Below are positions 34,877 through 43,323 of a stretch of DNA of 64,000 bases, piece after piece. The notes under the pieces were generated by a model. The model saw only the letters and a list, made by a program, of their open reading frames with translations, was not told where the DNA came from and searched no databases. The stretch's first letter is position 1. Each line of letters opens with the position of its first letter. A program made the translations under genes and the position numbers. The DNA is from Chloroflexota bacterium (GTDB lineage: Bacteria; Chloroflexota; Anaerolineae; Anaerolineales; Villigracilaceae), in the NCBI GenBank assembly GCA_016195815.1, contig JACPYX010000007.1, forward strand, positions 620,001-684,000. The letters are read 5' to 3'.

Positions 34877-35418
34877 TTTCCCCACTCGGATTCGAGAATG
34901 CCATAATAATATTCGTCGCCCCAGTAATTTCCCATCCAGAAACTTTTAATAAAATGGGCTTCACGCCGAAAGCCAAGTCTCTCCAGCAAGCGGACGGAGG
35001 CCGTATTCTCGGTGTCACAATCTGCAACGACTCGATGAACGCGCAATTCATTAAAAAAGAAATCAAGCAGGCGCCTTACCGCTTCACTTGCATATCCTTT
35101 TCCCCAATATGCGCGCGCCAATGTATATCCAATGCGGGCTTGTGGATAATCACCCTGTCCAAGCAGATAGAACAGATCGCCGATCAATTTGCCTGTTTCT
35201 TTGTTTTCGATGGCAGCTTGATAACCTGCGCCAATTGCAACAGGGCTTATTGTTTTCATTTGAGCAATGAATTCAACTGCCTTCTCGCGGGAATACGGAA
35301 AACCCCAGCCCTGATATTTGGCTACTTCAGAGTCGTTGCGATAAGCGAGAAAAACATCCAGGTCTGAATCGCAAAAAGCGCGGATAATGAGACGTTCGGT
35401 TTCCAACGGAAAAGGCAT
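34873..35418 (-). CDS. GNAT acetyltransferase, RimJ/RimL type
   Basis: 181 aa. Opens TERLIIRAFCDSDLDVFLAYRND, has RIGYTLARAYWGKGYASEAVRRLLDF (acetyl-CoA pyrophosphate loop, Q/R-x-x-G-x-A like) and ends with NTASVRLLERLGFRREAHFIKSFWMGNYWGDEYYYGIL. This pattern matches the RimJ/RimL-like Acetyltransf_3 group that acetylates protein N-termini or small molecules. It sits between moaE and the threonine-synthase-like gene, overlapping the latter by 4 nt. Target unknown. Confidence 0.87.
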   Translation of the reverse strand: MPFPLETERLIIRAFCDSDLDVFLAYRNDSEVAKYQGWGFPYSREKAVEFIAQMKTISPVAIGAGYQAAIENKETGKLIGDLFYLLGQGDYPQARIGYTLARAYWGKGYASEAVRRLLDFFFNELRVHRVVADCDTENTASVRLLERLGFRREAHFIKSFWMGNYWGDEYYYGILESEWGK

Positions 35419-35448
35419 TCAAGTCTCCAGGATCAACCACATTCAAAA

Positions 35449-35916
35449 TCACTCGCCCGGCTTGGGCAGGTAATCGCCTTCGACCCAAAATTCACCGTTG
35501 GTACCGACTTCTTTCTTCCAGACCGGGACAATCTCTTTCAAGCGGTCAATGCCGTAGCGCGCCGCCTCGAAGACGCCAGTATCGCGATGAGCGGCAGTGC
35601 AGGCGATCAATACTGTCGGCGTTTGCGGATAGAGTTTACCCACGCGCTGGACAATGGCGATGCCTTCGATGGCCGGCCATTTGACGCGGATCTCGTCCGC
35701 GACCTGTTTCATCTTGGTTTCGGCCATCGGGACATAAGCTTCGTATTCGAGATAGGCCGTATCGTGCACTTCTCCGCGCCTGGTTTCGCCGCGTACCATG
35801 CCAGTGAAAATGGCCGCCGCGCCCGTGTTCGGCAAAGTAATTTGCGCGAGCAGGTCGTTCAAATCAAGTTCGGATTCGGTGATGGAGAAGATCGTTGGAA
35901 GGTTTGAAGGCTGCAT
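35449..35916 (-). CDS. moaE: Molybdopterin synthase catalytic subunit MoaE
   Basis: 155 aa from ATG 35916; a TTG at 35934 is also in frame. Conserved segments: GAAAIFTGMVRGETR, LEYEAYVPMAETKM, IAIVQRVGKLYP, CTAAHRDTGVFEAARYGIDRLKEIVPVWKKE. The last contains the active-site Lys pair. With MoaD thiocarboxylate it converts precursor Z (cPMP) to molybdopterin. moaC, moaD and moaE lie in this order on the minus strand with short gaps. Confidence 0.95.
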   Translation of the reverse strand: MQPSNLPTIFSITESELDLNDLLAQITLPNTGAAAIFTGMVRGETRRGEVHDTAYLEYEAYVPMAETKMKQVADEIRVKWPAIEGIAIVQRVGKLYPQTPTVLIACTAAHRDTGVFEAARYGIDRLKEIVPVWKKEVGTNGEFWVEGDYLPKPGE

Positions 35917-35977
35917 ATTGAGGAAAGGGAACAATATTTGATATTCAGAATTCGGGTCCGAGGATGCGATAGTCGAT

Positions 35978-36235
35978 TTACGAATCCCAACTCCCGCCCG
36001 ATACTGGCGGAAACATGGCGATTTCGGCGTTGGCGGGAATCACCGCTTCGTCAAACGCATATTCCTTGTTGACTGAGATCAAAACGGATTGCATGGATTG
36101 TTTGAGATTTGGGTAATCAGCAGAGATTTTGTCTTTCAATTCCTGCACGGTCATGCCTTCAGGAATTTCGAGTTCGAGGAATTTCATTCCGGCGCGGTCG
36201 CGCAAAGTGGCGAAGAAGAGAAGTTTTACGCGCAT
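35978..36235 (-). CDS. moaD: Molybdopterin synthase sulfur carrier MoaD with four-residue C-terminal extension
   Basis: 85 aa, ubiquitin-like fold: MRVKLLFFATLRDRAG, MTVQELKDKI, VLISVNKEYAFDEAVIPANAEIAMFPPVSGG. Canonical MoaD ends exactly at the Gly-Gly that MoeB adenylates. Here the frame continues SWDS before the TAA, so the Gly-Gly is residues 80-81 of 85. Either a peptidase trims the tail or this copy is inactive. I checked the codons GGC GGG AGT TGG GAT TCG TAA. Positioned between moaC and moaE, so it belongs to the Moco unit. Confidence 0.9.
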   Translation of the reverse strand: MRVKLLFFATLRDRAGMKFLELEIPEGMTVQELKDKISADYPNLKQSMQSVLISVNKEYAFDEAVIPANAEIAMFPPVSGGSWDS

Positions 36236-36257
36236 CGTTTAAATCCAAACATTATTT

Positions 36258-36737
36258 TTATTCATTGATTATGTCGCCCGACTGTCCGCCATGTTTTTCG
36301 ACAAGTCGAATGTTTTGAATCCGCATGGTCTTCTCGGCGGCCTTTGCCATATCATAAACTGTAAGCGCCGCGACCGAGACGGCGGTGAGCGCTTCCATTT
36401 CGACGCCGGTCTTACCGGTGGTTTTCGTCGTGGCGGTAATGACGACACCCGGCAATGACTCGTCGAGCGTGAGGGTTACATCCACTTGAGTAAGCGGCAA
36501 AGGATGACATAACGGGATCAGCTCTGAGGTCCGTTTGGATGCGCTAATACCCGCGATTTGGGCAATGGTCAACACATCGCCTTTTTTGATCTGTCCGGCG
36601 CGGATCAGGGCCAAGGTTTCTTTCTTCATGTGGACTTCGCCAGACGCGACGGCGCTTCGCTCGGTATCCGGCTTGCCGCCGACATCCACCATGTGGACGC
36701 GCCCACTTTCATCGAGGTGAGTTAATTTGGTTGGCAT
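36258..36737 (-). CDS. moaC: Cyclic pyranopterin monophosphate synthase MoaC
   Basis: 159 aa from ATG 36737; earlier in-frame starts lie inside the promoter. Family motifs: [44 protein letters not shown] (the LCHPL substrate segment), [23 protein letters not shown] with the catalytic Asp/Lys. It converts the GTP-derived 3',8-cyclo intermediate made by MoaA to cPMP. moaA is not in the window. First gene of the moaC-moaD-moaE-GNAT-thrC-like-fabF run, and divergent from scpA. Confidence 0.95.
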   Translation of the reverse strand: MPTKLTHLDESGRVHMVDVGGKPDTERSAVASGEVHMKKETLALIRAGQIKKGDVLTIAQIAGISASKRTSELIPLCHPLPLTQVDVTLTLDESLPGVVITATTKTTGKTGVEMEALTAVSVAALTVYDMAKAAEKTMRIQNIRLVEKHGGQSGDIINE

Positions 36738-36744
36738 GGACAGG

Positions 36745-36750
36745 ATTATA
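36745..36750 (-). promoter_or_regulatory. moaC -10 box, leaderless type
   Basis: Minus-strand TATAAT at 36750-36745, 7 nt before the ATG at 36737. The -35 zone falls on the scpA -10 box. Confidence 0.5.
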
Positions 36751-36767
36751 CCTTGCGCCAACTCGAA

Positions 36768-36776
36768 TGATATAAT
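36768..36776 (+). promoter_or_regulatory. scpA extended -10 box
   Basis: TGATATAAT with the hexamer at 36771-36776, 10 nt before the ATG at 36787. It is back-to-back with the moaC -10, the two hexamers being separated by 20 bp. Confidence 0.5.
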
Positions 36777-36786
36777 TCGCCCACTT

Positions 36787-37557
36787 ATGGAAAACCTGCT
36801 CGGTCGCCAAACGAATTACACTGTCCACATTCCCGTTTACGAAGGTCCGCTCGACCTTTTACTCAGCCTGATCGAGCGAGCCGAGCTGGACATTACATCG
36901 GTCTCGCTGGCGATGGTGACCGACCAGTATCTCGCGTATATTCACGGCCTCGAACAAATCCGCGCCGATGAAATCTCGGCCTTTTTGGTGATCGCCGCCA
37001 AATTATTGCAGATCAAATCCGAAGCGCTTCTGCCGCGTCCACCGGTGCGCGAAGCGGGTGAAGAAAATGTGGGCGACGATCTGGTGCGGCAACTGCGCCT
37101 ATATAAGCGCTTCAAGGAAATTGCGCTGTGGCTGGAGACGCGGCAGGAAGCCCATTTGCGGACTCACCTGCGAGTTGCGCCTCCGCCAAAAGCGGAAGCC
37201 AAACTCGATCTCTCGTATCTTAACCTCGACCAGTTGCTGGCTGCCGCGCAATCGGCCTTTGCCAAAGGGGCAGAAAAGCAGCCGCTCAACACCATTATCG
37301 CCGCGCCCAAGATCACCATTCGCGAGAAGATCGACATGATCTCCAGGCGGCTGGGCAAGAACGAGCACGCACATTTTCGCGAATTACTGGGCGAAAAGCC
37401 AACTCGTCTTGAGATCGTTGTGACCTTCCTGGCCCTGCTGGAACTGGTAAAACGTTATCGAATCAACGCGCATCAAAACGGTTTGTTTACCGATATTGAA
37501 ATTGACCGGCTCGAAGAATGGAAAGACGGCGAAGAAATCGAACTTGAGTTCGAGTAG
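36787..37557 (+). CDS. scpA: Segregation and condensation protein A
   Basis: 256 aa from ATG 36787 ([26 protein letters not shown]...); the longer frame from 36727 overlaps the promoter. Kleisin features: N-terminal [32 protein letters not shown], then [17 protein letters not shown], and a C-terminal winged-helix that includes [18 protein letters not shown]. ScpA bridges the SMC heads with ScpB to fold and segregate the chromosome. Its partner scpB lies at 56999-57556 rather than next to it; smc is not in the window. Confidence 0.94.
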   Translation: MENLLGRQTNYTVHIPVYEGPLDLLLSLIERAELDITSVSLAMVTDQYLAYIHGLEQIRADEISAFLVIAAKLLQIKSEALLPRPPVREAGEENVGDDLVRQLRLYKRFKEIALWLETRQEAHLRTHLRVAPPPKAEAKLDLSYLNLDQLLAAAQSAFAKGAEKQPLNTIIAAPKITIREKIDMISRRLGKNEHAHFRELLGEKPTRLEIVVTFLALLELVKRYRINAHQNGLFTDIEIDRLEEWKDGEEIELEFE

Positions 37558-37664
37558 TTTTCAGTTTTTTCACATGATTCAACGCAAAGCCGCAAAGATC
37601 TGAAAAAACTCCTTGTCTTGGAAATGATCGTGAGGAAAAGCTGATTCGGGCCGGCGAAGTTTTA

Positions 37665-39374
37665 TTGAAAAGCCAGGACAAATGGCTGCATTTCTCAAAG
37701 CCAGTAAAAATTGTGACCGCCTCAAAAGCGGATGAAGTCGGCGCCGCGCTGCGCGAAGTTGAACAGGCCGTCTCAATGCACAATCTGCACGCGGCCGGGT
37801 TTTTGAGCTATGAAGCCGCGCCCGCATTCGACAGCGCCTTGCGCGTTTTGCCCGCGCAGGATTTTCCATTGACCTGGTTTGGTTTATATCCTGAGCCATC
37901 CATGATCTCCCTGCCCGCGCCAGAAAATCCAGCGGCTGTCTTAAATTGGCGACCCACGGTTGAGCAGGGCGAATATAATGCTGCGATTGAAAATATCAAA
38001 CGAAGCATCGAACGGGGACTGACCTACCAGGTCAATTACACGATGCGCCTGCGGGCAGATTTTCCCGGCGATACGTGGGATTTCTTTTTAAATCTTGTAC
38101 AGACTCAAAACAAGTATGCCGCATACGCGGACGCGGGGCGATTCGTAATTTGCTCCGCATCGCCCGAATTATTTTTTGAACTGGACGGGGAAAATATCCT
38201 AAGCCGCCCGATGAAAGGCACAGTCCGGCGCGGACGAAACAATGCCGAAGATACAGAGCAGGCAAAATGGCTGCGCGACTCGATCAAGAACCGCGCTGAA
38301 AACGTGATGATCGTGGACATGATCCGCAACGACCTGGGACGGATCGCTCAAATCGGCAGCGTGCATGTTCCTGAATTGTTTAGCATTGAAAAATATTCAA
38401 CCTTGTTACAGATGACTTCAACGGTGCGCGCCAAAACCCGCGCGCCGTTGGCGGAAATATTCGGCGCGCTATTTCCGTGCCCATCCATCACGGGCGCGCC
38501 AAAAGTCAGCACGATGAATTTGATCGCCGGGTTTGAATCCACGCCGCGCAGAATCTATACGGGAAGTATCGGTTTTATTGCACCAGGTCGAAAAGCGCAA
38601 TTCAACGTCGCGATCCGCACGGTATTAATTGACAGACACAAGAGACAGGCCGAGTATGGAGTCGGCGGCGGAATCGTTTGGGACTCCGACAGCACAGACG
38701 AATATAACGAAGCCTTGTTGAAAACACGAATATTGACGGAACATCGCGGGGAATTTTCCCTGCTGGAAACAATCCTTTGGACGCCGCAAGAAGGTTATTT
38801 TCTGGGCGAGAATCACATTCGGCGAATGTCTAATTCGGCGGATTATTTTGGCTTTCCATTTTCCAAAGAAGAACTGGAAAACCATCTCGATGAAATGGCC
38901 TTGAAATTTACTTCCCCGCAACGCGTGCGGGTCTTGCTGAATCGGTCTGGAAAACTGTCTGGGGAAGCAAAAGACATTTTGCAAAACAATAAAAAAACGC
39001 TCAAAGTCCGTCTTGCCGCAAAGCCGGTCAATTCGGGTAATGTTTTTCTTTTTCATAAAACCACGCGACGCGAAATCTACGAGGAAGCATTTAAATCATA
39101 TAACGGGTACGATGATATCCTGTTCTTCAACGAGAAAAACGAATTGACGGAATTTACGATCGGGAATCTCGTCGCAGCACTGAACGGGGAATTGGTCACA
39201 CCGCCTGTCGAATGCGGATTGCTGGCAGGCACATTCCGCGAGCATTTGCTCCACACAGGAGAGATCAAAGAGCAGGTGGTAAAGATTGAGGACTTAAAAG
39301 GATGCCAAAAAATATTTCTCGTCAACTCTATTCGGAAATGGGCAGAGATCAAATTGGAGAATCCTGCCCAATAA
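37665..39374 (+). CDS. pabBC: Bifunctional aminodeoxychorismate synthase / lyase (PabB-PabC fusion)
   Basis: 569 aa if the TTG at 37665 is used; the frame is open further upstream (TTG 37617) and the N-terminus is uncertain. Residues about 1-355 are PabB (chorismate-binding): RGLTYQVNYTMRL, CSASPELFFEL, RPMKGTVRRGR with the catalytic Lys, IVDMIRNDLGRIA, CPSITGAPK. Residues about 365-569 are a class IV aminotransferase-like PabC (LLETILWTPQEGYFLGENHIRRM, DILFFNEKNELTEFTIGNLV, GLLAGTFREHLL). Together they take chorismate plus ammonia to p-aminobenzoate for folate. The glutaminase (PabA) is not nearby. It ends at a strong terminator. Confidence 0.9.
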   Translation: MKSQDKWLHFSKPVKIVTASKADEVGAALREVEQAVSMHNLHAAGFLSYEAAPAFDSALRVLPAQDFPLTWFGLYPEPSMISLPAPENPAAVLNWRPTVEQGEYNAAIENIKRSIERGLTYQVNYTMRLRADFPGDTWDFFLNLVQTQNKYAAYADAGRFVICSASPELFFELDGENILSRPMKGTVRRGRNNAEDTEQAKWLRDSIKNRAENVMIVDMIRNDLGRIAQIGSVHVPELFSIEKYSTLLQMTSTVRAKTRAPLAEIFGALFPCPSITGAPKVSTMNLIAGFESTPRRIYTGSIGFIAPGRKAQFNVAIRTVLIDRHKRQAEYGVGGGIVWDSDSTDEYNEALLKTRILTEHRGEFSLLETILWTPQEGYFLGENHIRRMSNSADYFGFPFSKEELENHLDEMALKFTSPQRVRVLLNRSGKLSGEAKDILQNNKKTLKVRLAAKPVNSGNVFLFHKTTRREIYEEAFKSYNGYDDILFFNEKNELTEFTIGNLVAALNGELVTPPVECGLLAGTFREHLLHTGEIKEQVVKIEDLKGCQKIFLVNSIRKWAEIKLENPAQ

Positions 39375-39396
39375 GCACCTGACGCGCATTTCATGC

Positions 39397-39431
39397 AAAA
39401 AAAGGACTCCCCGACGGGGAGTCCTTTTTTT
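39397..39431. terminator. Bidirectional terminator between pabBC and tRNA-Gln
   Basis: 16-bp stem (arms 39397-39412 and 39416-39431) with a 3-nt GAC loop, flanked by an A-run on the left and a T-run on the right, so it works in both directions for the convergent units. Confidence 0.92.
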
Positions 39432-39432
39432 G

Positions 39433-39503
39433 CTGGGGGCAATGGATTCGAACCACTACTAACTGTTCCAGAGACAGTCGTCCTGCCATTAGACGAGCCC
39501 CCA
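39433..39503 (-). tRNA. tRNA-Gln (anticodon CTG)
   Basis: 71 nt on the minus strand. 7-bp acceptor stem (TGGGGGC / GCCCCCA, discriminator G), D-arm GTC...GAC, anticodon stem ACTGT/ACAGT with loop CTCTGGA so the anticodon is CTG (codon CAG), 4-nt variable region, and T-arm AGTGG-TTCGAAT-CCATT. The 3' CCA is not encoded (the sequence after the discriminator is CAAAA). It is followed at once by the bidirectional terminator. The gene for its cognate GlnRS lies about 560 bp to the right. Confidence 0.93.
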
Positions 39504-39554
39504 ATAATCCAGCGGGCAATATTTTAGCATGCCCTATCGAATAACGCAACCCAA

Positions 39555-39896
39555 CTATTTGCGCGCCGCGCGGCGGGTGTTATCCTCCACGTCGAGGAAA
39601 ATTAACAAGGCGGAAGATATCGCTTGCAAGCCTACAAAATAAAATATTCCAGGCAATGGCTGGGTAAGATAAGGAGAGAAGAGATTTAGCACATCGATGG
39701 TGGACATACCCTTGCTATAGAACAAACCACTGAAATATTGCGGCAAGAATTGAAATAACGAGAGCAATGCCGCCAGGATGTAAACGGAAAGTACAACCCA
39801 CGATAGGATGCGCGCTAAATTTGCCAGGCGTAGAACTGCGTCGCAGTCGAAATATGTTCCGGTGAAATTGGTTTTTGATTCGGTGGGGTCAGTCAT
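39555..39896 (-). CDS. Small membrane protein, unknown
   Basis: 113 aa, ATG with AAGGAGATG upstream. Two hydrophobic helices (about residues 31-52 and 83-99) separated by a polar loop with [16 protein letters not shown], and a basic C-terminus. No family recognised. It lies between tRNA-Gln and glnS, transcribed toward the tRNA, so it might be co-transcribed with it. Confidence 0.65.
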   Translation of the reverse strand: MTDPTESKTNFTGTYFDCDAVLRLANLARILSWVVLSVYILAALLSLFQFLPQYFSGLFYSKGMSTIDVLNLFSPYLTQPLPGIFYFVGLQAISSALLIFLDVEDNTRRAARK

Positions 39897-39938
39897 TGAA
39901 CATCTCCTTTTTTTTGCCTGGTCAAATTATAAAGCAGT

Positions 39939-39944
39939 TATAAT
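39939..39944 (+). promoter_or_regulatory. glnS -10 box
   Basis: Perfect TATAAT. TTGCCT lies 19 bp upstream, a long spacing. An in-frame ATG at 39943 overlaps this box and so cannot be in the transcript, which favours the 40060 start and gives a leader of about 110 nt. Confidence 0.5.
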
Positions 39945-40059
39945 GGGCGCAGAAAAGTTCCCGAAACGGCGCCCGGTTGATATTCCAGAAAAAGAAGCGG
40001 TTCTTCATCCGCAATACGCACGGACTTTCCGCATCACAAAACACAAAGGTACATCTTAC

Positions 40060-41733
40060 ATGAGTCCCGAAGAAAACAAGCCCACCGATTTTATCCGCGA
40101 GGCGGTCGCGGAAGATTTAAAAAGCGGCCGCTTCAATTACGTGCGTACGCGCCTGCCGCCTGAGCCGAACGGCTATCTGCATATCGGACACGCCAAGGCT
40201 TTTCTAATTGACTATCTGATCGCGAAGGAATTCGGCGGCGAGCTAAACTTGCGCTTCGATGATACCAACCCGGCCAAAGAGGAGACCGAATACGTGGAGG
40301 CCATCAAAGAAGATGCGCGCTGGCTCGGCATTGACTGGGGCGGCCGCGAGTTTTACGCGTCGGATTATTTCGACAAACTTTATGAATGGGCCATCGCGCT
40401 GATCAAAAAAGGCAAAGCATATGTAGACGACCAGACCGCCGAGCAGGTCAGCAAGAGCCGCGGCACACTGACAGAAGCGGGCGTCGAAAGTCCGTTCCGC
40501 AACCGTTCGGTGGAAGAAAATCTCGACCTGCTGGAACGCATGAAGAAAGGCGAATTTCCAGATGGCTCACGCATCCTGCGCGCCAGGATTGACATGGCAC
40601 ATCCAAACATGGTCATGCGCGACCCGGCCATGTATCGCATCATCCACGAACCGGCGCATCATCGCACTGGAAACAAATGGTGCATTTATCCGCTTTATGA
40701 TTGGTCGCACGGGCAAAACGACTCGATGGAAGGCATCACACATTCCCTGTGTTCGCTCGAGTATGAAATCCATCGCCCGCTTTATGAATGGTTTCTGAAA
40801 GAGCTGGGCGTCTTCCAGCCGCGCCAGATCGAGTTCTCGCGTTTGAATCTCACCTTCGCCATGATGAGCAAACGCAAACTTCGCAAACTGGTCGAGATGA
40901 AAATCGTCAACGGCTGGGACGACCCGCGCCTTACCACGTTACGCGGCCTGCGCCGCCGCGGCGTCACACCCGCAGCGATTCTCGATTTCATCAAGCGCAT
41001 TGGCGTTGCCAAGGCCGATAGCTGGATTGACATGGCCCTGCTCGATTCGTGCGTCCGAGAAGATCTCAATAAACATTCCCTGCGCCGCATGGCCGTGCTC
41101 AAGCCGCTCAAGGTTGTCATTGATAACTATCCTGAAGGCCAGGCCGAGGAAATGGATGCAATCAACAATCCCGAAGACCCAGGTGCGGGCGCGCGTAAAA
41201 TTCCGTTCTCGAAAGTGCTTTACATCGAGCAGGATGATTTTCGCGAAACGCCGCCGCCCAAATATTATCGTTTGTATCCCGGCAGCGAGGTCCGCTTGAG
41301 GTATGCGTATTTCATCAAGTGCACGCACATCGTCAAAGATGCGAACGGGGAAATTATCGAAGTCCACGCCACGTATGATCCGGCCACGCAAGGCGGCGAC
41401 GCACCCGATGGGCGCAAGGTCAAATCCACGATCCACTGGGTTTCTGCCGCGCACGCCAAACAAGCCGAATTCCGCATGTATGACCGGTTGTTCACGAAAG
41501 AAAACCCGGACGAAGGCGATGACTTCACCGCCTTTGTAAATCCAAACTCGCTGGAAATTCTCAGCGGATATGTGGAACCGCATCTAGCCTCGGCGAAAGC
41601 GGGCGACCGTTTCCAATTCGAACGCCAGGGATATTTTTGCGCCGACCCCGACTCCACGCCCGATAGACCTGTTTTCAACCTGACGGTTGGCCTAAGAGAC
41701 TCGTGGGCGAAAATAGAAAAGAAGCAAGGATAA
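40060..41733 (+). CDS. glnS: Glutaminyl-tRNA synthetase
   Basis: 557 aa from ATG 40060 with AAAGGT upstream. Class I signatures: [15 protein letters not shown] (HIGH at 41-44) and the KMSKS equivalent MMSKRKLRK. GlnRS-type catalytic core ([30 protein letters not shown]) followed by the two-barrel anticodon-binding region ([13 protein letters not shown]..., [47 protein letters not shown]). It charges tRNA-Gln directly with Gln. No YqeY tail. Many bacteria lack GlnRS and use GatCAB instead; here gltX is also present, convergent at 41772-43262, with a shared terminator. Confidence 0.96.
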   Translation: MSPEENKPTDFIREAVAEDLKSGRFNYVRTRLPPEPNGYLHIGHAKAFLIDYLIAKEFGGELNLRFDDTNPAKEETEYVEAIKEDARWLGIDWGGREFYASDYFDKLYEWAIALIKKGKAYVDDQTAEQVSKSRGTLTEAGVESPFRNRSVEENLDLLERMKKGEFPDGSRILRARIDMAHPNMVMRDPAMYRIIHEPAHHRTGNKWCIYPLYDWSHGQNDSMEGITHSLCSLEYEIHRPLYEWFLKELGVFQPRQIEFSRLNLTFAMMSKRKLRKLVEMKIVNGWDDPRLTTLRGLRRRGVTPAAILDFIKRIGVAKADSWIDMALLDSCVREDLNKHSLRRMAVLKPLKVVIDNYPEGQAEEMDAINNPEDPGAGARKIPFSKVLYIEQDDFRETPPPKYYRLYPGSEVRLRYAYFIKCTHIVKDANGEIIEVHATYDPATQGGDAPDGRKVKSTIHWVSAAHAKQAEFRMYDRLFTKENPDEGDDFTAFVNPNSLEILSGYVEPHLASAKAGDRFQFERQGYFCADPDSTPDRPVFNLTVGLRDSWAKIEKKQG

Positions 41734-41738
41734 TAATC

Positions 41739-41768
41739 AGAAGCGGCGATCACCGGATCGCCGCTTCT
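41739..41768. terminator. Bidirectional hairpin between glnS and gltX
   Basis: 13-bp GC-rich perfect stem (arms 41739-41751 and 41756-41768), 4-nt loop. No T-run; it ends 3 nt before the gltX stop. Confidence 0.7.
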
Positions 41769-41771
41769 AAG

Positions 41772-43262
41772 TTAAGGCATACTCTCCAACATTTCAATCG
41801 CCTTTTGCAAACGCTCAAGTACTTTGGCGCGCCCAATGATCTCCATGCTCTCAAATAACGGCGGGCTGACCTTTTGCCCGGTGACGGCCACGCGCACGAT
41901 ACCGAAAACCTGATTCGGATTCAGCGCCAGTTTTTCCACCAATGCGCGCATGGGCGGTTCGGCGGCGGCATGATTGATTTCAGGCAGGGCGGCGAGAATC
42001 TCATGGGCTTTGCGCGCCACGTTCGCGGATTGTCTGGCGTCGAGGCCTTTGGCGATCAAATCGTCAGGGTTGGGTTCCACCGTTTCTTTGAAGAAGAAAC
42101 CGGCGAAGTCAATGCCGTCGTCAAGTGTGACGAGGCGCTCGCGAATCAGTGGGATGATTCGCAGGAGGCGCGCGTCGTCCACGTTGAATCCGGCTTTCGT
42201 AAGAAAAGGCTTGATACGCGCGGCCAGTTCGTCGGTCGAAAAGAGGCGGATATGTGTCCCGTTGAAATGATCCAACTTTTGGAAATTGACGGCGGCGGGC
42301 GACGGGTTCAAATGGTCGAGGCTGAATTTTTCGATCATATCGCTCATCGTCAACACATCGTTTTCGGCCACGCCCCAACCCATCAGCGCCATCCAGTTGA
42401 GCAGGCCTTCGGGCGTGAAGCCGAGTTCTTGCATATCCTTGATAAAAATGGAGTAACCATCTTTAACCGCCTCAGCCGCCTCGCGTTTTGACATTTTTCC
42501 TTTGCCGCTCGGCTTGAGAAATATCGAAAGATGAACCCACTCCGGCTCGTCCCAGCCAAAGGCGCGCACGATGTTGACGTGCAACGGAAATGTGCCGAGC
42601 CATTCCGAACCGCGCAAGACATGCGTGATCTGCATGAGGTGATCGTCCACCATCGCGGCCAGATGATAGGTCGGCAGGCCGTCGGTTTTCAAGATGACGG
42701 AATCATCGAGGTTTTTGTTCTCGATGACAATGTCGCCTCGCAAAAGATCGCGGGCGGTCGTGGAGCCTTCAAACGGCATTTTAAAACGGATGACATATTT
42801 TTCGCCGCCGGCAATGCGACGCGCAGCTTCGTCGGAAGAAAGTTTGCGACAAGTGCCATCGTAGCGAGTTGTCTCTTTGCGCTTCTGCTGTTCCTGCCGG
42901 ACTTTTTCCAAACGGTCGGGCGTGCAGAAACATGGATAGGCATGGCCGTTATCCACCAGCATTTTTGCATGTTGTGTGTAGAGGTCGCGGCGTTCCGTCT
43001 GACGATAGGGGCCAAACGCGCCGCCCACATCGGGGCCTTCATCGTAGTCCAGACCGAGCCAGCGCAACCCATCCATGATTTCCCGCTCCGCGCCAGGGAT
43101 GGTCCGCTTTAAATCTGTATCTTCGATGCGCAATATAAATTTTCCGCTCGTCTTTTTGGCAAGCAGATAATCATAAAGCGCAGTGCGCGCCGTACCGAGG
43201 TGCATGTGCCCGGTTGGAGATGGAGCAACGCGCACGCGGGCAGGCCTGGTATAGTCTGTCAT
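41772..43262 (-). CDS. gltX: Glutamyl-tRNA synthetase
   Basis: 496 aa, ATG at 43262. Class I motifs: VRVAPSPTGHMHLGTARTALYDYLLAKKTSGKF near the start (HMHLG as HIGH) and LKPSGKGKMSKREAAE (KMSKS). FILRIEDTDLKRTIPGAEREIMDGLRWLGLDYDEG is typical. Charges tRNA-Glu with Glu; with GlnRS beside it, it need not be a non-discriminating enzyme. The C-terminal helical anticodon domain is complete, ending KVLERLQKAIEMLE. Confidence 0.96.
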   Translation of the reverse strand: MTDYTRPARVRVAPSPTGHMHLGTARTALYDYLLAKKTSGKFILRIEDTDLKRTIPGAEREIMDGLRWLGLDYDEGPDVGGAFGPYRQTERRDLYTQHAKMLVDNGHAYPCFCTPDRLEKVRQEQQKRKETTRYDGTCRKLSSDEAARRIAGGEKYVIRFKMPFEGSTTARDLLRGDIVIENKNLDDSVILKTDGLPTYHLAAMVDDHLMQITHVLRGSEWLGTFPLHVNIVRAFGWDEPEWVHLSIFLKPSGKGKMSKREAAEAVKDGYSIFIKDMQELGFTPEGLLNWMALMGWGVAENDVLTMSDMIEKFSLDHLNPSPAAVNFQKLDHFNGTHIRLFSTDELAARIKPFLTKAGFNVDDARLLRIIPLIRERLVTLDDGIDFAGFFFKETVEPNPDDLIAKGLDARQSANVARKAHEILAALPEINHAAAEPPMRALVEKLALNPNQVFGIVRVAVTGQKVSPPLFESMEIIGRAKVLERLQKAIEMLESMP

Positions 43263-43323
43263 GAAAAGCCTTTCAGGGAGAAATTTGAAAAAAATTTGGC
43301 GACTTTTCCGAACAAAGTCAGAT

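Noticed and set aside
39943-40059. Longer GlnRS N-terminus starting at ATG 39943
   Set aside because: This ATG overlaps the TATAAT of the promoter, so it should not be in the mRNA, and the added residues are not GlnRS-like.
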